64,000 bases of DNA from Amaurobius ferox (Eukaryota > Arthropoda > Arachnida > Araneae > Amaurobiidae). Position numbers and translations under genes: made by a program. Shown in pieces: positions 47,318-59,297 of this stretch. Location of the stretch: contig OX578153.1 of NCBI GenBank assembly GCA_951213105.1, forward strand, positions 55,180,020 to 55,244,019. The letters run 5' to 3'. The notes below the pieces were generated by a model. It was given only the letters and a program-made list of their open reading frames with translations, did not search any database and was not told the DNA's origin. Position 1 is the stretch's first letter; every line of letters begins with the position of its first letter.

Positions 47318-47812
47318 CGATAAGTGGATTTCAATAGGAAAGGTTCCACATATGCTGAGTTATACCAAAAACCATTTCGCTACCAAGGATGAGGGGCAAT
47401 GCTGCTCTATTTCGGAAGTAGAATACAAAGATATAAATGGAAAGTATAGAACGGGGGTGACTATATGTCTTTCATAAAATGGTAGGGGTGGATTGCGACA
47501 CCCCTTTCTCGTTTAAAGCAGCTTTTACCTCCCGGTCAACGCTCACGGTACCTATGTAATACAATGGTCAGTTCTCCATATGTGCAAAGACAAAAGCACT
47601 TCAACAGTAACAAAATCAAAAAGGAGACCTGGAATGGATAAAAGACGCCATAGGTTACTGTTCTCAGATTCCACACTATTAGTAAGTCAATTCGCGCATG
47701 CGTGTTGAGATATCTTTATAACAGTATCGCAGATACGTTTAAACACGCTCAAAATCTCCATTGAATAAATCAATGGCTTTGTCTTCTTTGAAAAAGGAAT
47801 TATAATCATTTT

Positions 47813-48165
47813 TTAAGAAGTATAATGGATAATGTTTTTTATGGCTTCCTTTACTATTTTTTGGCTGTTATTTATGCAGTCCTTCTTGAATGTATTATAT
47901 ATAAGGTTTCTTTTGAAATGTCCGATAATGATATTTCTGAAAACATTCTTTGTGAGATTAGAATTCCAATCAATTATAGGGTTGATCTTGATTTTGTATG
48001 AATCTCGTTTGTCATGTAGAGTCGTGTATATCCCATATTGCCGATGTTTTCTAATTGACAAATCCAAAAATTTCACCGCTCCGTCTTCTTTTACTTGATT
48101 TTCGATTAATTCTAATTCACTTGGATAAAACTTGAAATCAAAGTTTGGGGTGTGCTCAAAATACC
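47813..48165 (-). pseudogene. Reverse transcriptase C-terminal fragment, copy 2
   Basis: From GYFEHTPNFDFKFYPSELEL on, this matches copy 1 closely, including AVKFLDLSIRKHRQYGIYTT, LHDKRDSYKI and NVFRNIIIGHFKRN. The YVDD box is lost by 5' truncation. A single-base frameshift near 47,840 replaces the native ending: the shifted frame reads HYPLYFLKNDYNSFFKED, which parallels the ending of copy 1. The first residues of the open frame (MHRDAEYQSL) come from the target site and a snap-back sequence, not from the polymerase. Confidence 0.8.
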
Positions 48166-48178
48166 CCAAACTTTGATA
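48138..48178. repeat. 14-bp inverted repeat at the truncated 5' end of copy 2
   Basis: ATCAAAGTTTGGGG and CCCCAAACTTTGAT enclose a 13-base loop. The inner arm is native coding sequence (PNFD). The outer arm is an inverted copy added at the 5' junction. Confidence 0.85.
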
Positions 48179-48264
48179 CTCAGCATCTCTGTGCATATTA
48201 TATATATCCTTAATTTTTTAACATCCACTTCGAATTATTTTATAATTATTTGTAATTTTAATTA

Positions 48265-48310
48265 ATATATCTAGGTTGTAAAAAGTTCTGTTTGTTTAAG
48301 CCAAAGGTGA
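48265..48310 (-). repeat. Continuation of IR 3' flank, arm B, beyond the Helitron array
   Basis: In reverse complement this reads TTAAACAAACAGAACTTTTT and GATATATTA, matching 20,391-20,427 in arm A. Together with 63,463-64,000 it rebuilds arm B once the array is removed. Confidence 0.85.
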
Positions 48311-50343
48311 TCTTCTTCTTAAATAATAAAAGGCAATGTCTGTGTGTGTGTCTGTGTGTCTGTGTGTCTGTCTTATACACTATACGTTTCGCGACCGCGC
48401 GTCGGAGAGCTACGAAATTTGGCAATCGGAGACCTGGGGGGAAGGGAAGGGGACACGTGAAAACCGATTTTTAAAATTGGAATTATTTTTTTTGTCATTT
48501 AATGTTTTATGCGATTTCGACCGTTTTTTGACATTTTTGCCCTTTTTTCTCCACGATGCAGACGTTGTAGAAAAAAACAAATCACACCATCGGAAAGAGC
48601 AGAGAATTTCGAGTAAAAATATATCAATTTCAACTCTCAATTTCGATTTCTAATATTTTTTAAAGATTTTAAAACAAAAGTCACTTTTGGCTCAAAAAAA
48701 CGATTTTTGGTTTTTAAATTCTCGCATAGTGAAAAGTACTCATAATTTCGACTAATAATTTACATTTTTAGAAAGCTGAAATATCTGGCATTCTTACAAG
48801 TCTAATTTGGTCCAGAAATAATGAAAATTGCCTTCAGGATCGCAATTTTAAAGACGCCATGATTTTAAATTTGTCGGCTACCGGCTGAGTTCTTCAACGG
48901 CATTTTCCCCCCATCCGCAGTAGTTTCTTCCCCGTCTCCATGGAGACCGCGCTTTCGGTTTTAAATGAATTACGAGCATAAGTGTTGTATACATCGGGCG
49001 AAATTATTATATTTATATGATATTTTAAATGGATATTTTAAATAATTTAAATGATTGAATTATGGTGGTTTGAATTGTGGTGATGTATTTGAAATTATTA
49101 TATTTATGGATTGGTGGAACGATATGGATGATTTTTTGATTTTAAATGGATATTTTAATTTATGGATATTTTAATTTATAGATATTTTAAATGGATATTT
49201 TAATTTTATGGCTATTTTAAATGATAGAACGATGGAACGAGGATGGTGGAATTAAGAGCCTAGCATATGGTCATTATAAATTTAAATTAGCGCGCGGGAA
49301 GTTAGCGCGCGAGAATTGCACTCGGTAGGCCTGGGTTCGATTCCCGCCACTGATGCGGAGTACGATCACCTTAAACATATGGGTCGATAATTCCTTCCGA
49401 GAGGTTGGTGGCAGAGAAAGGAGGGTACGGTCTCTGTGGATGCCTCCCCCACTGGGTCCTGGTCCAAATTGGGTGAATAAAAAGAATGTTATGGAGATTG
49501 TCGCGGAGGGCGCGGTAGCCCAGTGGTTAGCGTGCGGGAATTTCACTCGGTAGGCCCGGGTTCGATTCCCTCCACTGACAAAACTGCTGCCGTGTTCACG
49601 CGGAGTACGATCACGTTAAACATGTGGGTCCGTAAGTCCTTCCGAGAGGTTGGTGGTAGAGGAAGGAGGGTACGGACCCTGTGGATGACTTTCCCACTGG
49701 GTTCCGGTCTAAATTGGGTGAATAAAAAGAAGGTTATGGAGATTGTCGCGGAGGGCGCGGTAGCCCAGTGGTTGACGCGCGGGAATTGCACTCGGTAGGA
49801 TCGGGTTCGATTGCCGCCACTGCCAAAACTGCTGCCATTTTCACGCGGAGTACGATCACGTTAAACATGTGGATCCGTAAGTCCTTCCGAGAGGTTGTTG
49901 GTAGAGGAAGGAGGGTACGGACCCTGTGGATGCCTCCCCTACTGGGTTCCGGTCTAAATTGGGTGAATAAAAAGAATGTTATGGAGATTGTCGCGGAGGG
50001 CGCGGTAGCCCAGTGGTTAGCGCGCGGGATTTGCACTAGGTAAGTCCGGGTTCGATTCCCGCCATTGCCAAAACTGCCGCCGTGTTCAGGCGGAGTACGA
50101 TCACGTTAAACATGCGGGACCGTAAGTCCTTCCGAGAGGTTGGTGGTAGGGGAAGGAGGGTACGGTCCCTGTGGATGCCTCCCCCACTGAGTTCCTGTCT
50201 AAATTGGGTGGCACTTCCTGGCCCTCCAAACAGTTACCTTACACTTTACTGGTAGGTCGCGCCAGCGAGTGTGCCACGGTTAGAATTTGCCACGGTCAGA
50301 ATTTTCAAGGGTAGCGAACAGGCTGGTCGCCAAAGGCGGCTAG
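48311..50343 (+). mobile_element. Helitron-like unit 1
   Basis: 2,033 bp. It has the full head and an AT block, and four tRNA-derived modules by B-box count (49,280-50,215). Very similar to unit 3, sharing for example GGGTCGATAATTCC and ACTGGGTCCTGGTCC. Ends CTAG at 50,340-50,343. Confidence 0.85.
49501..49741 (+). repeat. Representative tRNA-derived module (~242 bp) of the Helitron units
   Basis: The module opens with a tRNA-like stretch. The A box TAGCCCAGTGG lies at 49,516-49,526 and the B box GGTTCGATTCC at 49,559-49,569. An acceptor-like pairing is possible between GGCGCGG and a CACTGCC-type end. The anticodon arm is degenerate, so this is not a tRNA gene. A ~165-bp unrelated body follows (CGGAGTACGATCACGTTAAA, AGTCCTTCCGAGAGGTTGGT, CTGGGTTCCGGTCTAAATTG), ending GTTATGGAGATTG. 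The A/B-box spacing fits an internal Pol III promoter, as in tRNA-derived SINEs. About 37 such B-box-bearing modules occur in the array and one at 22,050. Confidence 0.8.
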
Positions 50344-52675
50344 TCTATATAATAAAAGGCAATGTCTGTGTGTGTGTGTGTGTGTGTGTCTTATACACTA
50401 TACGTTTCGCGACCGCGCGTCGGAGAGTTACGAAATTTGGCAATCGGAGACCCTGGGGGGTGGGAAGGGGACACGTGAAAACCGATTTTCAAAATTCTAA
50501 TTATTTTTTTATTTATTTAATGTTTTATGCGATTTCGACCTTTTTTTGATCTTTTTGCCCTTTTTTCTCCTCGATCCAGACATCGTAGAAAAAAACAAAT
50601 CACACCATCGGAAAGAGCAGAGAATTTCGAGTAAAAATATGTCAATTTCAAATCTCCATTTCGATTTCTAATATTTTTTAAAGATTTTAAAACAAAAGTC
50701 ACTTTTGGCTCAAGAAAACGATTTTTGGTTTTTAAATTCTCGCATCGTGAAAAGTACTCATAATTTCGACTAATAATTTACATTTTCAGAAAGGTCAAAC
50801 ATCTGGCATTCTTACAAGTCTAATCTGGTCCAGAAATAATGAAAATTGCCTTCAGGATCGCAATTTTAAAGACGTCATGATTTTAAATTTCTCGCCGTTC
50901 CGCTCGGCGTTCCGTTCGTTTCTCCCCCGCTGAAGCAGGGAAGGTGGTGGGTGGGGACGTCAAGGTATAGGTGACGTCACGGTTCTGAATAGAGCGCCTT
51001 TGCTCTATATAAATTATTATATTTATATTTTAAATGATGGGACGATCTGGATTTTTTAAATGTATATTTTAACTTTTGGATATTTTAAATGGATATTTTA
51101 ATTTTATGGATATTTTAAATGATGGAACAATGAAACAATGGAATGAGGATGATGGAATTAAGCATATGGTCATTTTAAATTGCAAATTAGCGCGCGGGAA
51201 GTTAGCGGTAGGCCCGGGTTCGATTCCCGCCACTGCCAAAACTGCCGCCGTGTTTACGTGGAATACGATCACGTTAAATATGTGGGTCCGTAAGTCCTTC
51301 CGAGAGGTTGGTGGTAGGGGAAGGAGGATACGGCCCCTGTGGATGCCTCCCCCACTGGGTTCCCGTCTAAATTGGGTGAATATGTAGAAAGTTATGGAGA
51401 TTGTCGCGGAGGGCGCGGCAGCCCAGTGGTTAGCGCGCGGGAATTGCGCACAGTAGGCCCGGGTTCGATTCCCGCAACTGCCAAAACTTACGCCACGTTC
51501 ACGCAGAGTACGATCACGTTAAACATGTGGGTTCGTGAGTCCTTCCGAGAGGTTGGTGTTAGGGGAAGGAGGGTACGGTCTAAATTGGGTGAATAAAAAG
51601 AAAGTTATGGAGATTGTCGCGGAGGGCGAAGTAGCCCAGTGGTTAGCGCGCGGGAATTGCACGCGGTAGGCCCGGGTTCGATTTCCGCCACTGACATGGA
51701 GTACGATCACGTTAAACATATGGGTCCGTATGTTTTTCCGAGAGGTTGGTGGTAGGGGAAGGAGGGTACGTTCCCTGTGGATGCCTCCCCCACTGGGTTC
51801 CGGTCTAAATTGGGTGGCACATCCTGGCCGTCCAACCAGTTACCAGGCCCGGGTTCGATTCCCAAAATTGCCGCCGTGTTTACGCGGAGTACGACCACGT
51901 TAAACATGTGGGTCCGTGAGTCCTTCCGAGAAGTTGGTCGTAGGGGAAGGAGGGTACGGTCTAAATTGGATGAATAAAAAGAAAGTTATGGAGATTGTCG
52001 CGTAGGGCAAAGTAGCCCAATGGTTAGCGCGCGGAAATTGCACTCGGTAGGCCCGGGTTCGATTCCCAAAATTGCCGCCGTGTTTACGCGGAGTACGATC
52101 ACGTTAAACATGTGGGTCTGTAAGTCCTTCCGAGAGGTTGGTGGTAGGGGAAGAAGGGTACGGTCCCTGTGGATGCTTCTCCCACTTGGTTCCGGTCTAA
52201 ATTGGGTGAATAAAAAATAAGTTATGAAGAATATCGCGGAGGGTGAAGTACCCCAGTGGTTAGTGCGCGGGATTTGCACTTGGTAGGCCCGGGTTCGATT
52301 CCCAAAATTGCCGAATAAAAATAAAGTGATGGAGATTGTCGCGGATGGCACGGTAGCCCAGTGGTTAGCGCGCGGGAATTTCACTCGGTAGGCCCGGGTT
52401 CGATTCCCGCCATTGCCAAAACTGCAGCCGTGTTCACGCGGAGTACGATCACGTTAAACGTGTGGGACTGCAAGTCCTTCCGAGAGGTTTGTGGTAGGGG
52501 AAGGAGGGTACGGTCTCTTTGGATGCCTCCCCCATTGGGTTCCGGTCTAAATTGTGTGGCACTTCCTGGCCTTCCAAGCAGTTACCTTACCCCTTTCTGG
52601 TAGGTCGCGCCAACGAGTTTGCCACGGTCAGAATTTTCAAGGGTAGCGAACAGGCTGGTCGCCAAAGGCGGCTAG
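50344..52675 (+). mobile_element. Helitron-like unit 2
   Basis: 2,332 bp, starting TCTATATAATAAAAGG. About seven modules (51,185-52,560), some shortened. The head contains TGACGTCA at 50,972-50,979 and TATATAAAT at 51,006-51,014. Its last modules are nearly identical to those of unit 6 (GGGACTGCAAGTCC, TCTCTTTGGATGCC). Confidence 0.85.
50972..51014 (+). promoter_or_regulatory. CRE-TATA promoter-like pair in Helitron head (unit 2)
   Basis: A perfect CRE palindrome TGACGTCA is followed 26 bp later by TATATAAAT. Equivalent pairs with 28-bp gaps occur in units 4, 5 and 7. Promoter activity is inferred only from motif and spacing. Confidence 0.45.
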
Positions 52676-54680
52676 TCTTAAATAATAAAAGGCAATGTCT
52701 GTGTGTGTGTGTGTCTGTCTGCCTTATACACTATACGTTTCGCGACCGCGCGTCAGAGAGCTACGAAATTTGGCAATCGGAGACCCGGGGGGGGAGGGAA
52801 GGGGACACGTGAAAACCGATTTTCAAAATTTTAATTATTTTTTTATTTATTTAATGTTTTATGCGATTTCGACCGTTTTTTGCCCTTTTTGCCCTTTTTT
52901 CTCCACGATCCAGACATCGTAGAAAAAAACAAATTACACCATCGGAAAGAGCAGAGAATTTCGAGTAAAAATATATCAATTTCAAATCTGAATTTCGATT
53001 TCTAATATTTTTTAAAGATTTTAAAACAAAAGTCACTTTTTGCTCAAGAAAACGATTTTTGGTTTTTAAATTCTCGCATCGTGAAAAGTACTCATAATAT
53101 TGACTAATAATTTACATTTTCAGAAAGGTCAAACATCTGGCATTCTTACAAGTCCAATCTGGTCCAGAAACAATGAAAATTGCCTTCAGGATGGCAATTT
53201 TAAAGACGCCATGATTTTAAATTTGTCGGCTACCGGCTCAGTTTCTCAACGGCATTTTCCCCCCATCCGCATTAGTTTCTTCCCCGTCTCCATGGAGACC
53301 GCGCTTTCGGTTTTAACTGAATTACGAGCATAAGTGTTATATACATCGGGCGAAATTATTATATTTATATGATATTTTAAATGGATATTTTTAAATGGAT
53401 ATTTTAAATAATTTAAATGATTGAATTATGGTGGTTTGAATTGTGGTGATGTATTTGAAATTATTATATTTATGGATTGGTGGAACGATATGGTTGATTT
53501 TTTTATTTTAAATGGATATTTTAATTTATGGATATTTTAATTTATAGATATTTTAAATGGATATTTTAATTTTATGGCTATTTTAAATGATGGAACGATG
53601 GAACGAGGATGGTGGAATTAAGAGCCTAGCATATGGTCGTTATAAATTTAAATTAGCGCGCGAGAATTGCACTCGGTAGGCCTGGGTTCGATTCCCGCCA
53701 CTGATGCGGAGTACGATCACCTTAAACATATGGGTCGATAATTCCTTCCGAGAGGTTGGTGGCAGGGAAAGGAGGGTACGGTCTCTGTGGATGCCTCTCC
53801 CACTGGGTCCTGGTCCAAATTGGGTGAATAAAAAGAAAGTTATGGAGATTGTCGCGGAGGGCGCGGTAGCCCAGTGGTTAGCGTGCGGGAATTTCACTCG
53901 GTAGGCCCGGGTTCGATTCCCTCCACTGACATAACTGCTGCCGTGTTCACGCGGAGTACGATCACGTTAAACATGTAGGTCCGTAAGTCCTTCCGAGAGG
54001 TTGGTGGTAGAGGAAGGAGGGTACGCACCCTGTGGATGACTTTCCCACTGGGTTCCGGTCTAAATTGGGTGAATAAAAAGAAGGTTATGGAGATTGTCGC
54101 GGAGGGCGCGGTAGCCCAGTGGTTGGCGCGCGGGAATTGCACTCGGTAGGCTAGGGTTCGATTGCCGCCACTGCCAAAACTGCTGCCATTTTCACGCGGA
54201 GTACGATCACGTTAAACATGTGGATCCGTAAGTCCTTCCGAGAGGTTGTTGGTAGAGGAAGGAGGGTACGCACCCTGTGGATGACTTTCCCACTGGGTTC
54301 CGGTCTAAATTGGGTGAATAAAAAGAAGGTTATGGAGATTGTCGCGGAGGGCGCGGTAGCCCAGTGGTTGGCGCGCGGGATTTGCACTAGGTAGGTCCGG
54401 GTTCGATTCCCGGCACTGCCAAAACTGCCGCCGTGTTCAGGCGGAGTACGATCACGTTAAACATGCGGGACCGTAAGTCCTTCCGAGAGGTTGGTGGTAG
54501 GGGAAGGAGGGTACGGTCCCTGTGGATGCCTCCCCCACTGAGTTCCTGTCTAAATTGGGTGGCACTTCCTGGTAGGTCGTTCCTTCTGGTAGGTCGCGCC
54601 AGCGAGTGTGCCACGGTTAGAATTTGCCACGGTCAGAATTTTCAAGGGTAGCGAACAGGCTGGTCGCCAAAGGCGGCTAG
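52676..54680 (+). mobile_element. Helitron-like unit 3
   Basis: 2,005 bp, starting TCTTAAATAATAAAAGG. Four modules (53,655-54,560). Close sister of unit 1, with a shortened tail. Confidence 0.85.
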
Positions 54681-56530
54681 TAAATAATAAAAGGCAATGT
54701 CTGTGTGTGTGTCTGTCTTATTCACTATACGTTTCGCGACCGCGCGTCGGAGAGCTATGAAATTTGGCAATCGGAGAACCTGGGGGGTGGGAAGGGGACA
54801 TGTGAAAACCGATTTTTAAAATTTTAATTATTTTTTTTGTTATTTAATGTTTTATGCGATTTCGACCGTTTTTTGACATTTTTGCTCTTTTTTCTCCACG
54901 ATCCGGACATTGTAGAAAAAAACAAATCACACCATCGGAAAGAGCAGAAAATTTCAAGTAAAAATATATCAATTTCAAATCTCAGGGACAAATTCTAATA
55001 TTTTTTTATGATTTTAAAACAAAAGTCACTTTTGGCTCAAAAAAACGATTTTTGGTTTTTAAATTCTCGCATAGTAAAAAGTACTCATAATTTCGACTCA
55101 TAATTTACATTTTTAGAAAGGTCAAACATCTGTCATTCTTACAAGTCCAATCTGGTCAGGAAATATTCCGTATTGCCCACAGGATCGGGATTTCAAAAGT
55201 TTCCGAATTTCAATTTCTCAGCGTTCCGCTCGGCGTGCGCTTCTTAACCGGAGTTTCTCCCCCGCAGAAGGAGGGAAGGTGCTGGGTGGGGACGTCAAGG
55301 TGGAGGTGACGTCACGGTTCTGAATAGAGCTCCTGTACTCCATATAAATTATTATATTTATATTTTAAATGATGGAACGATATGGATTTTTTAAATGTAT
55401 AGTTTAACTTTTGGATTTTTTTAAATGGATATTTTAATTTTATGAATATTTTAAATGATGGAACAATGAAACAATGGAATGAGGATGACGGAATTAAGCA
55501 TATGGTCATTTTAAATTGCAAATTAGCGCGCGGGAAGTTAGCGGTAGGCCCGGGTTCGATTCCCGCCACTGCCAAAACTGCCGCCGTGTTTAAGTGGAAT
55601 ACGATCACGTTAAATATGTGGGTCCGTAAGTTCTTCCGAGAGGTTGGTGATAGGGGAAGGAGGATACGGCCCCTGTGGATGCCTCCCCCACTGGGTTCCC
55701 GTCTAAATTGGGTGAATATATAGAAAGTTATGGAGATTGTGTCGGAGGGCGCGGCAGCCCAGTGGTTAGCGCGCGGGAATTTCACTTAGTAGGCCCGGGT
55801 TCGATTCCCGCCACTGCCAAAACTTACGCTACGTTCACGCAGAGTACGATCACGTTAAACATGTGGGTTCGTGAGTCCTTCCGAGAGGTTGGTGGTAGGG
55901 GAAGGAGGGTACGGTCTAAATTGGGTGAATAAAAAGAAAGTTATGGAGATTGTCGAGGAGGGCGAAGTAGCCCAGTGGTTAGCGCGCGGGAATTGCACGC
56001 GGCAGGCCCGGGTTCGATTTCCAAAATTGCCGCCGTGTTCACGCGGAGTAAACATGTGGGTCTGTAAGTCCTTCCAAGAGGTTGGTGGTTGGGGAAGGAG
56101 GGTACGGTCCCCGTGGCTGCCTCTCCCACTGGGTTCCGGTCTAAATTCGGTGAATAAAAAGAAAGTTATGGAAAATGTCGCGGAGGGCGAAGTACTCCAG
56201 TGGTTAGCGCGCGGGAATTTCACTCGGTAGGCCCGGGTTCGATTCCCGCCACTGCCAAAACTGCAGCCATGTTCACGCGGAGTACGATCACGTTAAACAT
56301 ATGGGTACGTATGTTTTTCCGAGAGGTTGGTGGTAGGGGAAGGAGGGTACGTTCCCTGTGGATGCCTCCCCCACTGGGTTCCGGTCTAAATTGGGTGGCA
56401 CATCCTGGCCGTCCAAGCAGTTACCTTACACCTTTATGGTAGGTCGCGCCAACGAGTTTGCCACGGTTGGAATTTGCCACGATCAGCATTTTCAAGGGTT
56501 GCGAACAGGCTGGTCGCCAAAGGCGGCTAG
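54681..56530 (+). mobile_element. Helitron-like unit 4
   Basis: 1,850 bp, starting TAAATAATAAAAGG. Four modules (55,520-56,400). TGACGTCA at 55,307-55,314 and TATAAA at 55,343-55,348. Close sister of unit 7. Confidence 0.85.
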
Positions 56531-59297
56531 TCTTCTTCTTAAATAATAAAAGGCAATGGCTGTGTGTGTGTCTGTCTGTGTGTCTGTCTTATACACTATA
56601 CGTTCAGCGACCGCGCGTCGGAGAGCTACGAAATTTGGCAATCGGAGACCCGGGGGGGTGGGAAGGGGACACGTGAAAACCGATTTTTAAAATTTTAATT
56701 TTTTTTTTTGTTATTTAATATTTTATGCGATTTCGACCGTTTTTTGACCTTTCTGCCCTATTTCCTCCACGATCCGGACGTCGTAGAAAAAAACATATCA
56801 CACCATCGGAAAGAGCAGACAATTGCGAGTAAAAATATATCAATTTCAAATTTCAATTTCGATTTCTAATATTCTTTAAAGATTTTAAAACAAAAGTTAC
56901 TTTCTGTTCGAAAAAACCAACTTTCGTGTTTAAATCCTTCCATCGTAAAAACTACTCATAATTTCGATTAATAATTTACATTTTTAGAAAGGTCGAACAT
57001 CTGGCATTCTTACAAGTCCAATCTGGTCAGGAAATATTCCGTATTGCCCACAGGATCGAGATTTTAAAAGTTTCCGAATTTCAATTTCTCGGCGTTCCGC
57101 TTCTTAACCGGCGTTTCTCCCCCGCAGAAGGAGGGAAGGTGCTGGGTGGGGACGTCAAGGTGGAGGTGACGTCACGGTTCTGAATGCAGCTCCTTCACTC
57201 CATATAAATTATTATATTTATATTTTAAATGATGGACCGATATGGATTTTTTAAATGTATATTTTAACTTTTGGATATTTTAAATGGATATTTAAATTTT
57301 ATGGATATTTTAAATGATGGAACAATGAAACAATGGAATCAGGATGTTGGAATTAAGCATATGGTCATTTTAAATTGCAAATTAGCGTGCGGGAAGTTAG
57401 CGGTAGGCCCGGGTTCGATTCCCGCCACTGCCAAAACTGCCGCCGTGTTTACGTGGAATACGATCACGTTAAATATGTATGTCCGTAAGTTCTTCCGAGA
57501 GGTTGGTGGTAGGTTAAGGAGGATACGGCCCCTGTGGATGCCTCCCCCACTGGGTTCCCGTCTAAATTGGGTGAATATATAGAAAGTTATGGAGATTGTC
57601 TCGGAGGGTGCGGCAGCCCAGTGGTTAGCGCACGGGAATTGCACTCAGTAGGCCCGGGTTCGATTTCCGCCACTGCCAAAACTTACGCCACGTTCACGCA
57701 GAGTACGATCACGTTAAACATGTGGATTCGTGAGTCCTTCCGAGAGGTTGTCGCGGAGGGCGAAGTAGCCCAGTGGTTAGCGCGCGGGAATTGCATGCGG
57801 TAGGCCCGGGTTCGATTTCCAAAATTGCATTAATTTTATGGATATTTTAAATGATGGAACAATGAAACAATGGAATGAGGATGATGGAATTAAGCATATG
57901 GTCATTTTAAATTGCAAATTAGCGTGCGGGAAGTTAGCGGTAGGCCCGGATTCGATTCCCGCCACTGCCAAAACTGCCGCCGTGTTTACGTGGAATACGA
58001 TCACGTTAAATATGTGGGTCCGTAAGTTCTTCCGAGAGGTTGGTGGTAGGGGAAGGAGGATACGGCCCCTGTGGATGCCTCCCCCACTGGGTTCCCGTCT
58101 AAATTGGGTGAATATATAGAAAGTTATGGAGATTGTCTCGGAGGGTGCGGCAGCCCAGTGGTTAGCGCACGGGAATTGCACTCAGTAGGCCCGGGTTCGA
58201 TTCCCGCCACTGCCAAAACTTACGCCACGTTCACGCAGAGTACGATCACGTTAAACATGTGGATTCGTGAGTCCTTCCGAGAGGTTGGTGGTAGGGGAAG
58301 GAGGGTACGGTCTAAATTGGGTGAATAAAAAGAAAGTTATGGAGATTGTCGCGGAGGGCGAAGTAGCCCAGTGGTTAGCGCGCGGGAATTGCATGCGGTA
58401 GGCCCGGGTTCGATTTCCAAAATTGCCGCCGTGTTCAAGCGGAGTACGATCACGCGGAATAAACATGTAGGTCTGTAAGTCCTTTCGAGAGGTTGGTGGT
58501 TGGGGAAGGAGGGTACGGTCCCCGTGGGTGCCCCTCCCACTGGGTTCCGGTCTAAATTCGGTAAATAAAAAGAAAGTTATGGAAAATGTCGCGGAGGGCG
58601 AAGTATCCCAGTCGTTAGCGCGCGGGAATTTCTCTCGGTATACCCGGGTTCGATTCCCGCCACTGCCAAAACTGCAGCCGCGTTCACGCGGAGTACGATC
58701 ACGTTAAACATGTGGGATCGTAAGTCCTTCAGAGAGGTTGGTGGTAGGGGAAGGAGCGTTCGGTCTCTGTGGATGCCTCCCCCACTGAGTTCCTGTCTGA
58801 ATTGGGTGGCATTTCCTGGCCATCCAAACAGTTACCTTACACCTTTCTGGTATGGATATTTTAAATGGATATTTTAATTTATAGATATTTTAAATGGATA
58901 TTTTAATTTTATGGATATTTTAAATAATGGAACGATGGAACGAGGATGATGGAATTAAGCGCTTATCATATGGTCATTATAAAATTTAAATTAGCGCGCG
59001 AGAATTGCACTCGGTAGGCCCGGGTTCGATTTCCGCCACTGACACGGAGTACGATCATGTTAAACATATGGGTCCGTATGTATTTCCGAGGGGTTGGTGG
59101 TAGGGGAAGGAGGGTACGTTCCCTGTGGATGCCTCCCCCACTGGGTTCCGGTCTAAATTGGGTGGCACATCCTGGCCGTCCAACCAGTTACCTCACACCT
59201 TTCTGGTAGGTCGCGCCAACTTTTTTGCCACGGTTGGAATTTGCCACGATCAGCATTTTCAAGGGTTGCGAACAGGCTGGTCGCCAAAGGCGGCTAG
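56531..59297 (+). mobile_element. Helitron-like unit 5
   Basis: 2,767 bp, the longest unit. Starts TCTTCTTCTTAAATAATAAA. It has about eight modules. An internal duplication repeats the AT block plus modules (57,295-57,800 and 57,835-58,340), and a second AT block sits at 58,853-58,995. TGACGTCA at 57,167-57,174 and TATAAA at 57,203-57,208. Confidence 0.85.

Larger units (their letters stand above)
47237..48207 (-). mobile_element. Retroelement copy 2, 5'-truncated, with ~30-bp target duplication
   Basis: The minus-strand insertion is bounded by direct repeats. GCATCTCTGTGCATATTATA at 47,243-47,262 recurs at 48,183-48,202, and both repeats extend outward through TACTC and inward into TATATAT. 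Next to the left repeat lies the (TA)n tail (47,258-47,312), then the 3' tail shared with copy 1 and the RT fragment. The 5' end is truncated within the YVDD region. Confidence 0.8.
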
